Below are positions 40,495 to 48,178 of a stretch of DNA of 64,000 nt, in pieces. Within the stretch, counting starts at the first letter, position 1. Each line of letters begins with the position of its first letter. Under the pieces are notes generated by a model. That model was not told the DNA's origin. It was given only the letters and a program-made list of their open reading frames with translations, and searched no databases. The DNA lies in contig NZ_JAMXIA010000001.1 in the NCBI RefSeq assembly GCF_025457425.1, forward strand, positions 2,790,001 through 2,854,000, written 5' to 3'. The DNA comes from Chryseobacterium foetidum. GTDB taxonomy: Bacteria > Bacteroidota > Bacteroidia > Flavobacteriales > Weeksellaceae. Made by a program: the position numbers and the translations under genes.

Positions 40495-41787
40495 CTACTT
40501 CAACCAGTCCCAACGCTTCGCCCAATCCAGAAGAATATCATTTTTCCATTTTGAAATGGTTTTTCCACCCTGAAATTTCCCTTCATAAAGTGTTGGATCA
40601 GATTTATCAGAAAACCATGTTTTGCCTAAAGGAATATCAGTCGGATTTTCCTTTCCCGGCCATAGATTGACAATATTTAATTTGCCTTCATGACCATTCA
40701 GTTCAGGAATTTCTGACACAAATTTATAGTTCAGAACTTCAGCACCTTTTGGTACATATTGTATAGCATAATTTCCATCTCCAAGGTAAGAACCTGCCCA
40801 TTTCTGAACATCTTTTTTTTTGTGCATGGTTTCCATGTGAAAAGGTGCAGTAGCAGGATTGTCTCTAATAATAGGGCCTTTAAAACGAAATTCGATTAAT
40901 GAACAAAAAGCAATGTCTTCTGATGTTCCTTTATTTCCGTCAACAATAATATGAGCACTTCGGTTGATCTTTTCAAAGCTTCCGCCCCAGCTTTCTCCGG
41001 TAGGATCATTGGGATTTCCTTGCATCAGATAAAACAGGGTAGGACTGTCGCCCATTTTGATTTCGCCTTTATAGTAATTTTTAAAATCTTTTCCCATCGC
41101 CCCGTAACCTTTAATGTATCGGTCATAATACTCAGGACTTTTAAGGATGTTACGATCTTCATTTTTAGAAAAGAAAGCATAATAAGTCGAATTGGCTTCA
41201 ATAAACCAAAGATCAGGAAAGTTTTTCACGATGTAAGAATACGAATTGGCGCTCCATTTTTTATTGGGCCCACCAATCCAGTAAATTTTAATTTTATTCT
41301 GAATATCAGGCGCATCGTGCAAGGCCTGAGCTACATCTTCCAAACCGCCCCAAACCAAAACCCACAAAGGTTGTGTAGATTTTTTTCTGGCAGATTTTAC
41401 AATCCATTCCGAACCTTCTGTTGATTTAGAAAAGCCTTCATAAGGAGCATTTCCATGCAATCCCTGCTTAGAAACCGAGCGAAGATATTTCGGAGTTGGA
41501 AAACCTGAACTGTGCTTTTTTAATTTCGGTAAATCTTGTTCGTAAAGACCGATCATTTTCAAGATTTCTTTCTTGCTTCCGTTTCCAAAAGATGGTGAAG
41601 AAACCAAACCTTCAATATTGAATTTGTCCGAATACATCAGCAAATGTATCATCGACTGATTATCATCGGGATCGGTTCCGCCAATATCTGTACTGATGAG
41701 AATTCTTGGTTTTTCTAAAGTGGATTTTTGAGCTTTTATTGATGAAAAACTTAGAATCAATAGAAGTATAGAAAAAATATTTTTCAT
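40495..41787 (-). CDS. DUF1593 (nucleoside-hydrolase-like) secreted protein
   Basis: A 430-residue secreted protein. The signal peptide ends near IKAQ. Residues 25-290 form a nucleoside-hydrolase-like domain with the metal motif STDIGGTDPDDNQSMIHLL and further conserved ILVWGGLEDVAQAL-type segment (here VLVWGGLEDVAQALHDAPD). Residues about 340-430 form a beta-sandwich (VPKGAEVLNYKFVSEIP, ending in WAKRWDWLK). The family is found with polysaccharide utilisation genes; it may hydrolyse a glycosidic bond rather than a nucleoside. It is the last gene of a long minus-strand run that begins with the second SusC. Confidence 0.85.
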   Translation of the reverse strand: MKNIFSILLLILSFSSIKAQKSTLEKPRILISTDIGGTDPDDNQSMIHLLMYSDKFNIEGLVSSPSFGNGSKKEILKMIGLYEQDLPKLKKHSSGFPTPKYLRSVSKQGLHGNAPYEGFSKSTEGSEWIVKSARKKSTQPLWVLVWGGLEDVAQALHDAPDIQNKIKIYWIGGPNKKWSANSYSYIVKNFPDLWFIEANSTYYAFFSKNEDRNILKSPEYYDRYIKGYGAMGKDFKNYYKGEIKMGDSPTLFYLMQGNPNDPTGESWGGSFEKINRSAHIIVDGNKGTSEDIAFCSLIEFRFKGPIIRDNPATAPFHMETMHKKKDVQKWAGSYLGDGNYAIQYVPKGAEVLNYKFVSEIPELNGHEGKLNIVNLWPGKENPTDIPLGKTWFSDKSDPTLYEGKFQGGKTISKWKNDILLDWAKRWDWLK

Positions 41788-41801
41788 AGAATTTACTTAA
41801 A

Positions 41802-44276
41802 TTAATTTACTTCAAAAGTGTAGGTTTTACCTTTTTCAGTTTTAAAATCAAACATTTCTGTTTCCGGAACTGCAAAACCTTTCAGCTCTGTTTTGGCCGA
41901 TTGTAAAGGCGTTTTTATCACATCCACATGATAATATTCGTTGGAATTTGATCCTTTTGCTGAGGTGAAATTTGTTTTGGATTTTAAATTTAAACCATTC
42001 GCCACTCTGATTCTTGCATTTCCACCCAAAGCAGATTTAACGGTCAATCTAGTCAGTTTGGAATTTTTCCAATCCATATCGATTTCAAAACCGCCTCTTG
42101 CTTTCAGACCTTTCACAGAGCCGTTTGGCAATGCGTCGGGAAGTGCCGGCAAAAGGTAAATGTATCCGTCATAGCTTTGCAACAGCATTTCAGCAATTCC
42201 CGAAGTACAGCCGAAATTTCCATCAATCTGAAACGGCGGATGTGCATCCAAAAGATTCGGGTAAGTTCCTCCGGATTGGCCTTTGGTTTCAAGCGGAGCA
42301 GGAGTTAACTGGTCTGAAATGAGTTTAAAGGCACGGTTTCCATCCAGCAATCTTGCCCACCAGTTCACTTTCCAGCCCATCGACCAGCCTGTGGATTTAT
42401 CGCCACGGTAAATCATCGAATTTTTTGCGGCTTCCGTTAAATCAGGATTTCTGAAAGGCGAAATCTGTCCCGATGGAAATAAACCGTACAGATGCGAAAT
42501 ATGTCTGTGTTTATCATCGGTTTTGTCCATATCAGTCAGCCATTCCTGCAATTGACCGTGTTGCCCAATCTCCATTGGCGGAAGTTTTGACAAAGCTGAT
42601 TTCACTTCCTCGGAAAGATTTTTATCCTGATTTAAAGTTTTTGAAGCATTGATGAAATTATTAAACACATCAAAAACCAACTGATTATCCATCGTTGTTC
42701 CGGCGGTAATGCTTACATTTTTAAAGTATTTATTTTCTGGTGACATCGATGGCGACACCACGAGATATTTTTTGGAAGGATCCTGTTGAAGAACATCCAG
42801 ATAAAACAAAGCGCAACCTTTTAAAGCTTCATAATTTTTCTTTAGAAATTCTTTGTCTCCGGTGTATAAATAGTGATTCCAGACGTGTTGGGTCAGCCAT
42901 GCTCCGCCCATTGGCCACATACCGTAGAAACCGCCGTCAACGATTCCTGTGATTCGCCACAAATCGGTGTTGTGATGCATGTTCCAGCCTCGTGCTTTGT
43001 ACATCTCTTTGGCAGATTCCTGTCCAGTGACCGATAAATCCTGAATCATATCAAACAAAGGCTCGTGCATTTCGCTGAGGTTGGTATTTTCAGCAGGCCA
43101 GTAATTCATTTCGGTATTGATGTTCACCGTGTATTTGCTGTCCCAAGCCGGATTCAGCTGATAATTCCAGATTCCCTGAAGATTGGCAGGCTGCGTTCCC
43201 TGTTGTGACGAAGAAATCAAAAGATAACGCCCAAACTGGAAATACAAAGCCACCAAATCCGGTTCCTGCGAATTTCCGAATTCTTTAATTCTGATATCTG
43301 TCGTTTTCTTCGCCTGGTCGGTTGTTCCTAAATCTAAACTTACCCGCTTGAAATATTTCTGATATTTCGCAACGTGAGCTTTTAATTCGTCATTGTATTT
43401 TTTGCCTAAAGCTTTATTTAAATATTCTGAAACTCTAGCATCGGGATTTCCAGAAAGGTCATTGTACTTTTTAAAATTCGTAGCAATGGAAACATAAATT
43501 ACGACTTCATCTGCATTTGCAATTTCAAGTTTGTCTTTTGTTGAGGTGAGTTTTCCGCCTTTTAAAACAGGAAAAGCAACCGTTTTAAATTTAATTTTTC
43601 CGGCTTTATTGTCTACAGAACCGCTTGTTCCGTTAATTACCAATTGGTTTTTCTCTGTCAAAATTGAATTGATGAGATGTGGAGTAGAAGCGTTGATATT
43701 GAAATTTAAACTTCCTTTTTTGCTTGAAGTCAGCTTAATCATGATCACATTATCGGCAAAAGAAGAGAATATTTCACGCTTGAAAGTCACGCCGTTTACC
43801 TCATAAGAAACCGTGCTGATTGCTTTTTCAATATCTAAAGTTCGGTTGTAATTCTTAAAATTTTCATGACCTTTAAAATCCAGAAACAAATCACCCATAG
43901 TCTGGTACGGCATTCCATAGTTCAAATCTTTTGGAGCCTGTCTCGGATAGGTTTTGTTGGTTAAATCCTGTGCTTTTTCGAACTGACCTTCATTAATCAA
44001 ACGACGGACTTTCTGAATGCTGTCAAATGTATTTTTCGGAACATTGTTTCCCGGCTCGCCTGCCCAGATTGTTTCTTCATTCAGTTGAAGATGTTCCTGA
44101 ACTGCACCACCAAAAACCATCGCACCCAGTTTACCATTCCCGATGGGTAAGGCTTCGTTCCAGTTTTCTGCGGGTTTGTTGTAGGTTAATTTTAAATTTT
44201 GCTGAGCAAATGCCGAAACAGAAATCAATGTTCCGCAAGCCAGTAAAAAGATTTTATGTTGAATGATTTTTAGCAT
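41802..44276 (-). CDS. Glycoside hydrolase family 95 (alpha-L-fucosidase / alpha-L-galactosidase)
   Basis: An 824-residue secreted GH95 enzyme of normal length. The N-terminal beta domain starts LTYNKPAENWNEALPIGNGKLGAMVFGGAVQEHLQLNEETIWAG, and the (alpha/alpha)6 barrel includes PANLQGIWNYQLNPAWDSKYTVNINTEMNYWPAE, WNMHHNTDLWRITG and DAHPPFQIDGNFGCTSGIAEML, which carry the family's catalytic asparagines and acids. It removes alpha-1,2-linked L-fucose or L-galactose, sugars found on xyloglucan and rhamnogalacturonan II side chains. In this context it probably trims pectin side chains. Confidence 0.93.
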   Translation of the reverse strand: MLKIIQHKIFLLACGTLISVSAFAQQNLKLTYNKPAENWNEALPIGNGKLGAMVFGGAVQEHLQLNEETIWAGEPGNNVPKNTFDSIQKVRRLINEGQFEKAQDLTNKTYPRQAPKDLNYGMPYQTMGDLFLDFKGHENFKNYNRTLDIEKAISTVSYEVNGVTFKREIFSSFADNVIMIKLTSSKKGSLNFNINASTPHLINSILTEKNQLVINGTSGSVDNKAGKIKFKTVAFPVLKGGKLTSTKDKLEIANADEVVIYVSIATNFKKYNDLSGNPDARVSEYLNKALGKKYNDELKAHVAKYQKYFKRVSLDLGTTDQAKKTTDIRIKEFGNSQEPDLVALYFQFGRYLLISSSQQGTQPANLQGIWNYQLNPAWDSKYTVNINTEMNYWPAENTNLSEMHEPLFDMIQDLSVTGQESAKEMYKARGWNMHHNTDLWRITGIVDGGFYGMWPMGGAWLTQHVWNHYLYTGDKEFLKKNYEALKGCALFYLDVLQQDPSKKYLVVSPSMSPENKYFKNVSITAGTTMDNQLVFDVFNNFINASKTLNQDKNLSEEVKSALSKLPPMEIGQHGQLQEWLTDMDKTDDKHRHISHLYGLFPSGQISPFRNPDLTEAAKNSMIYRGDKSTGWSMGWKVNWWARLLDGNRAFKLISDQLTPAPLETKGQSGGTYPNLLDAHPPFQIDGNFGCTSGIAEMLLQSYDGYIYLLPALPDALPNGSVKGLKARGGFEIDMDWKNSKLTRLTVKSALGGNARIRVANGLNLKSKTNFTSAKGSNSNEYYHVDVIKTPLQSAKTELKGFAVPETEMFDFKTEKGKTYTFEVN

Positions 44277-44315
44277 TTTATAAATTTTTTTGATGATTTG
44301 ATTCGATGTTTTTTT

Positions 44316-44508
44316 AACGCAAAGATTTTCTTTTTATAAGCATAGTTTAAGGAGCAAAGAATAATCAATGAATTGATTTTAAGCTGATTTATAATTTCTT
44401 TTAATTAGAAAGAAAAAAGTTTAACAAAGAATATATTTCAAGCTTCATCAGCGATCTATCGCAACCTTTGCACCTTAAATTCAAAATGTTTAAATAAATC
44501 TTTACGTT
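44316..44508. repeat. Long inverted repeat, AACGCAAAGATTT family
   Basis: AACGCAAAGATTT (44316-44328) faces AAATCTTTACGTT (44496-44508), one mismatch. Inside, GGAGCAAAG (about 44352) faces CTTTGC further right. This occupies most of the 265-base gap before the GH95 gene. A cleaner copy is at 49171-49321. Confidence 0.6.
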
Positions 44509-44525
44509 TATAATAATTCTACACT

Positions 44526-44559
44526 GATTACTCATTACCCATCACTTATTACCCATACT
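44526..44559. repeat. Small repeat spanning the 3' end of the first alpha/beta hydrolase gene
   Basis: On the minus strand, AGTATGGGTAATAAGTGATG continues into GGTAATGAGTAATC. It encodes the final SMGNK and the TGA stop. Near-identical strings end the genes at 45777 and 48161. Confidence 0.7.
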
Positions 44560-45447
44560 CACAAGCCAGTCTGCACAAACTTTTTTCCAATTATCCGTCA
44601 GCACAGTTTTGTTGGAAATCCCGATGTTGTGTTCGCCTTCGGGAAAAATAAAGATTGCACCTTTCACTTTATTTTTAATCATCGCCTCGTAATATAAAAT
44701 AGAGTTGATGACAGGCACAGCATTGTCGTTTTGAGCATGAAACAGAATCGTTGGAGGCGTTTTTTCTGTCACGCGGTTCTGCATGGAGTATTCTTTGATT
44801 TTTTCTGCTGAAGCATCCAATCCCAATAAATTGTCCCGACTTCCTTTGTGTGCAAATTCGCCTAAATCAATGACGGGAGAAACGAGAATTGCAAAGTTCG
44901 GAACTGTTGAAATACTTGTCCAGTCGCCTTTCAAGTCAGTATAGTCGGTAGAAATATTGCTTGCCATAGCAGCCAGATGTCCACCTGCGGAAGTTCCCAA
45001 AACTCCGATTTGGTCGGGAGAAATTCCATATTGAGCGGCATTTTTTCTGATTAATTTTATTGCAGCCTGGATATCCTGTAAAGGCCCGATTTCTCTTTGT
45101 TTTAAATCGGGAGAAGTTGGTAAACGATAATTCAGAACAAAAGCTGAAATTCCCAAGGTATTGAGCCATTTTGCGTAAGAATATCCACCCAAATCGTAAG
45201 TCAAATGTCTGTAACCACCACCTGGAATGACGATGATGGCCATTTTTTTTCGTTCTTCTTTTGCAGGGAGAAAGGCAAACAGTTCAGCCTCCTGAATCTG
45301 TGTAATTCTGCCTTCTTTTTCTTCCACAATGCTTAATTTTAAACCTTTGGAATTGGGCAATGTACCTTTTTCCCAAACTGCAATTTTCTGTTGAGCTGAA
45401 ATTTGAATTCCAATAAAAATGCTGAATGTAAGGATGAAGTTTTTCAT
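44542..45447 (-). CDS. Secreted alpha/beta-hydrolase esterase (BD-FAE/acetylesterase-like), copy A
   Basis: A 301-residue esterase with signal peptide (to SAQ, residue 19). It shows the oxyanion motif IPGGGYRHLTYD, the nucleophile elbow GTSAGG (S153), the acid D241 (NDNAVP) and H273 (EGEHN). The fold is that of carbohydrate acetyl/feruloyl esterases found in polysaccharide loci, so pectin or hemicellulose deacetylation is likely. It is a tandem paralogue of the next gene (45777-46676), with long identical stretches such as QNRVTEKTPPTILFH. The last five codons and stop lie in a dispersed repeat. Confidence 0.87.
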   Translation of the reverse strand: MKNFILTFSIFIGIQISAQQKIAVWEKGTLPNSKGLKLSIVEEKEGRITQIQEAELFAFLPAKEERKKMAIIVIPGGGYRHLTYDLGGYSYAKWLNTLGISAFVLNYRLPTSPDLKQREIGPLQDIQAAIKLIRKNAAQYGISPDQIGVLGTSAGGHLAAMASNISTDYTDLKGDWTSISTVPNFAILVSPVIDLGEFAHKGSRDNLLGLDASAEKIKEYSMQNRVTEKTPPTILFHAQNDNAVPVINSILYYEAMIKNKVKGAIFIFPEGEHNIGISNKTVLTDNWKKVCADWLVSMGNK

Positions 45448-45672
45448 TGTTAATTTTTTTTAAACGTCTGCGATTTATTATAATTTTTAATTTAAACGCA
45501 AAGCCAAACAAAGAATTTAAAATGATGACCGTTTCTTAAGTTATACAAAGGCGTAAACTTAATAAAGAAATACAAGTGTTCTAAATAAGGGTAATTTGCG
45601 AGCATTCATTTTTTTTATCTGAATTATTGACACGTTTTTGGTTAATGACAAATTTTGTTTTAACGACAAAAT

Positions 45673-45755
45673 CCGCAGCCCGACTTGAACGGAGCTCTTT
45701 TTGTGAGGAGGAACGACGAGCAAAAAAGCGGGAGTGGAAGGCGGAATAGCTGCCC
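45673..45755 (+). ncRNA. Structured intergenic element, possibly the flavo-1 RNA motif
   Basis: The plus strand has an outer stem GCAGC (45675-45679) with GCTGC (45749-45753). The inner stem-loop is CTTTTTG (45697-45703) with CAAAAAAG (45721-45728), and GGAGTGGAAGGCGG lies between the two. From memory, sequences of this style (AGCCCGA...GAACGG...GTGGAAAGCGG...AGCT) recur next to flavobacterial genes and may be the Rfam flavo-1 motif; I could not check. The 329-base gap 45448-45776 also holds a degenerate AACGCAAAG repeat (45485 onward). Confidence 0.35.
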
Positions 45756-45761
45756 AAATCA

Positions 45762-45794
45762 ATTACTAATTACCCATCACTTATTACCCATACT
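45762..45794. repeat. Small repeat spanning the 3' end of the second alpha/beta hydrolase gene
   Basis: Minus-strand AGTATGGGTAATAAGTGATG then GGTAATTAGTAAT, again coding SMGNK and stop. Confidence 0.7.
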
Positions 45795-46676
45795 AAAAAG
45801 CCAGTCTGCACACAGTTTTTTCCAGTTTTCGTTCATAGGATCTTTATCGGTCACAAAAAATCGGTGGCCACCTTTCGGAAAAATAAACATAGCACCTTTC
45901 ACTTTATTTTTTGTCATTGCTTTGAAATACAAAATACTGTTCATCGGCGGAACGGCGGTATCATCCTGATTGTGAAATAAAATGGTGGGTGGCGTCTTTT
46001 CCGTTACTCTATTTTGCATCGAAAATTCTGCAATTTTATCTGAAGAAGCGTTTTCTCCGAGCAGACTTTCCCGACTTCCTATATGGGCAAATTCACCAAA
46101 GTCGATGACCGGACAAAAGAGAACCGCAAAATTCGGGATGGTGGAAATTTCTGACCAGTCGCCTTTTAATTCGGTATAATCTTTAGAAATATTGCTTGCC
46201 ATTGTTGCCAAATGTCCACCTGCTGAAGTTCCGACAACGCCTACCAGATCGGGAGAAATTCCCCACTGGTCTGCATTTTTTCTGATGTATTTTATGGAAG
46301 CCTGAATGTCTTGCAAAGGCGCAATTTCTCTTTGAATTAAATCGGTTGAGGTAGGCAATCTGTAATTTAAAACAAATGCGGAAATTCCCAAAGTGTTCAT
46401 CCATTTTGCAATCTGAAAGGCACCTTCGTCATACGTTAGCTTTGAATAACCGCCGCCGGGAATGATGATGACCGACTTTTGGTTTCTTTCCTTTGTGGGA
46501 GGGAGAAAAGCGAAAAGTTCAGGCTCTTTCAGTTCTGCCAGTTCTTTTTTCTTCTTTGTTTTAGAAGCCAGAATTTTGGAATTGGGCATTTCACCTTTTG
46601 GCCAAAACGATATTTTTTCCTGTGCGGAAAACTGGAAGAAAGAGAAAATAATTATTAAAAAAAATACTTTTTTCAT
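45777..46676 (-). CDS. Secreted alpha/beta-hydrolase esterase (BD-FAE/acetylesterase-like), copy B
   Basis: A 299-residue paralogue of the gene at 44542 in the same orientation. It has signal peptide FSFFQFSAQ, oxyanion motif IPGGGYSKLTYDEG, nucleophile GTSAGG (S151), D239 (DDTAVP) and H271 (KGGHRFF). The differences cluster near the mature N-terminus (a lysine-rich ASKTKKKKELAELKEPE) and the sequence after the histidine, which suggests altered substrate preference. Probably a pectin or hemicellulose side-group esterase. Confidence 0.87.
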   Translation of the reverse strand: MKKVFFLIIIFSFFQFSAQEKISFWPKGEMPNSKILASKTKKKKELAELKEPELFAFLPPTKERNQKSVIIIPGGGYSKLTYDEGAFQIAKWMNTLGISAFVLNYRLPTSTDLIQREIAPLQDIQASIKYIRKNADQWGISPDLVGVVGTSAGGHLATMASNISKDYTELKGDWSEISTIPNFAVLFCPVIDFGEFAHIGSRESLLGENASSDKIAEFSMQNRVTEKTPPTILFHNQDDTAVPPMNSILYFKAMTKNKVKGAMFIFPKGGHRFFVTDKDPMNENWKKLCADWLFSMGNK

Positions 46677-46691
46677 TGGTTTTAAAATAAG

Positions 46692-46724
46692 AAACCTTGA
46701 AGGTTTCGAAAACCTTGAAGGTTT
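46692..46724. repeat. Two copies of a 15-nt palindrome upstream of esterase B
   Basis: AAACCTTGAAGGTTT at 46692-46706 and 46710-46724, separated by CGA. Same family as 39987, 40240 and 52287. It lies in the 60-base gap between the kdgF-like gene and the esterase and may act as a terminator. Confidence 0.65.
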
Positions 46725-46736
46725 GATTTTATAAAG

Positions 46737-47078
46737 TTAATCTTTCAAAAAATCTTCTCTAAATGGTGTGAAGGCATCTATCAGTTTTCCTGCTTCCAGA
46801 CATTTTACACCGTGGAAAATATTAGGCTGGGCAAAGAAACCGTCGCCTTTTTGTAAAGTTTTGGTTTCGCCGTCGACGGTTACTTCAAATTTTCCTTCAG
46901 AAACGTAGGTGATTTGGGAATGAAAATGTTGGTGCAATGTTCCGATTGCATCTTTTTCAAATTTTACGATGACCATCATGACCTGAGAATTGTATCCTAC
47001 AAATTGTCTGGAAACGCCGTCTCCTAAATCTTCCCATTCAGAATTGCCGTCGAAAAAAGGTTCTTTTTTGAAATTCAT
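46737..47078 (-). CDS. kdgF: KdgF-like cupin (unsaturated uronate linearisation)
   Basis: A 113-residue single-domain cupin without signal peptide. Metal ligands are in HQHFHSQ (H49, H51/H53, Q55) and H89 (NIFHG). Sequence and size match KdgF, which converts 4,5-unsaturated monouronates from pectin or alginate to linear ketouronates in the cytoplasm. It sits inside the pectin locus, the expected place for KdgF. Confidence 0.88.
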   Translation of the reverse strand: MNFKKEPFFDGNSEWEDLGDGVSRQFVGYNSQVMMVIVKFEKDAIGTLHQHFHSQITYVSEGKFEVTVDGETKTLQKGDGFFAQPNIFHGVKCLEAGKLIDAFTPFREDFLKD

Positions 47079-47100
47079 TTCTAATTGATTTTTATTAATG

Positions 47101-47310
47101 TTCTTTTGTCTTGAAACAAAAGAACCAAAAGTTCAAGACTTGGAAACTTCCGCTAAAAATTTAAATTAAATCCTAAAATTTCCAAAACTCGGGCGGAAAT
47201 GATTATTATACTTATTAAGAAATTTCTTTGCCGCCACTCAAACAGTGGAAATTTTTTAACGGATTGAATTTAAATTTTCTTGACGCTCCATTTTCCTATG
47301 TTCTTTATTG
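47101..47310. repeat. Complex structured dispersed repeat of about 210 nt
   Basis: A small hairpin TTCTTTTGT/ACAAAAGAA (47101-47124) is followed by a nested long hairpin whose arms pair in order: 47156-47173 with 47261-47278, AAATTTCCA 47176-47184 with TGGAAATTT 47246-47254, GGCGG 47192-47196 with CCGCC 47231-47235, and GAAAT with ATTTC (47222-47226). It fills the whole 238-base gap between the kdgF-like and acetylesterase genes. I recall very similar sequence from many flavobacterial genomes. Confidence 0.65.
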
Positions 47311-47316
47311 ATTCAA

Positions 47317-48054
47317 CTACTTAATATATTTTTCCAAACCTGTTTTTAAATCTTTCAAAGATTTTACTGCAAGTTTAGCCACAGTTTCTGCGCCTAATTT
47401 TGACAAATGCGTGTCATCCGCTTTGTCTTTATCGTAATACGGATTTTCTCCAGCTTTAAAATAAAGGTGTAAAAGTTTTGATTTTTCCGGACCGGCTGCA
47501 ATTTCCATTTGTTCGGTCAGTAACTGCATGTCAACGAAAGCAACTTTCATGTCATTTGCCACCATCCTTACTACCAAAGGATAATCGGTATGTGTGTCGA
47601 TGAGAACTCCGTTTTCATTGAAATTTCTTCTGGTAATCGAGGTCATCAGAATAGGTGTTGCACCTTTTGCTCTGGTCTCATTAACATATCTTTCCAGATT
47701 GGCTCTGTACTGTGTGTGCGGATTGGTAAATTTTGTTGAATCTTTCAGTTTTTGGTCATTATGACCGAATTGAATGATCACAAAATCACCTTTTTTCAAT
47801 TGCTTTTCAACCTTGTCCCATCTTCCTTCAGTTCTGAAGCTTTTTGAACTTCTTCCATTCATGGCGTGATTTTGAAGCTCAATATTTGGAGTTAAAAACT
47901 GTCCTAAAACCTGTCCCCAACCGTGTTCCGGATTTTTATCGGGATTGTCTTTATTAGACATTGTGGAGTCGCCGATTAAGAATAAAGTAGGTTTTTTCTG
48001 AGCTATCGATAATGTTGAAATTACGATGCTTAAGACTAAAAGTATTTTTTTCAT
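47317..48054 (-). CDS. Rhamnogalacturonan acetylesterase (CE12, SGNH hydrolase)
   Basis: A 245-residue secreted SGNH esterase. Signal peptide to about residue 19. Block I LIGDSTM (S30 nucleophile), block II HAMNGRSSKSF (G67 oxyanion), block III FGHND (N99) and block V DDTHLS (D213, H216) are all present. The pattern FLIGDSTMSNK...GWGQVL is that of CE12 rhamnogalacturonan acetylesterases, which remove acetyl groups from the RG-I backbone so lyases and hydrolases can act. Confidence 0.92.
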   Translation of the reverse strand: MKKILLVLSIVISTLSIAQKKPTLFLIGDSTMSNKDNPDKNPEHGWGQVLGQFLTPNIELQNHAMNGRSSKSFRTEGRWDKVEKQLKKGDFVIIQFGHNDQKLKDSTKFTNPHTQYRANLERYVNETRAKGATPILMTSITRRNFNENGVLIDTHTDYPLVVRMVANDMKVAFVDMQLLTEQMEIAAGPEKSKLLHLYFKAGENPYYDKDKADDTHLSKLGAETVAKLAVKSLKDLKTGLEKYIK

Positions 48055-48076
48055 TTTAAAAATTGATTTGTTTGGA

Positions 48077-48102
48077 GATGCTTCGACAGGCTCAGCATGA
48101 CA
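48077..48102. repeat. Short palindromic repeat of a widely distributed type
   Basis: A 26-nt palindrome containing ATGCTTCGACAGGCTCAGCA; arms ATGCT and AGCAT surround a partly self-complementary centre. From memory, the same string (reverse complement beginning TGTCATGCTGAGC) recurs in several unrelated phyla. It lies between the acetylesterase and pectinesterase genes. Confidence 0.55.
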
Positions 48103-48144
48103 TCGCTAATACTAACTGTTATATTTAAATGGCTATAAGATTAT

Positions 48145-48178
48145 CATTACTCATTACCAATTACTTATTACTCATGCT
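48145..48178. repeat. Small repeat spanning the 3' end of a pectinesterase gene
   Basis: Minus-strand AGCATGAGTAATAAGTAATT then GGTAATGAGTAATG. It encodes the last residues SMSNK and the TAA stop, in the same phase as the copies at 44526 and 45762 although the host gene is unrelated. Confidence 0.7.

Noticed and set aside
42740..42952. Plus-strand open frames opposite the GH95 gene
   Set aside because: Antisense shadows of a well-conserved glycoside hydrolase.
47101..47310. Insertion sequence between the kdgF-like and acetylesterase genes
   Set aside because: There is no transposase frame and no clear target-site duplication; it is described as a structured repeat.
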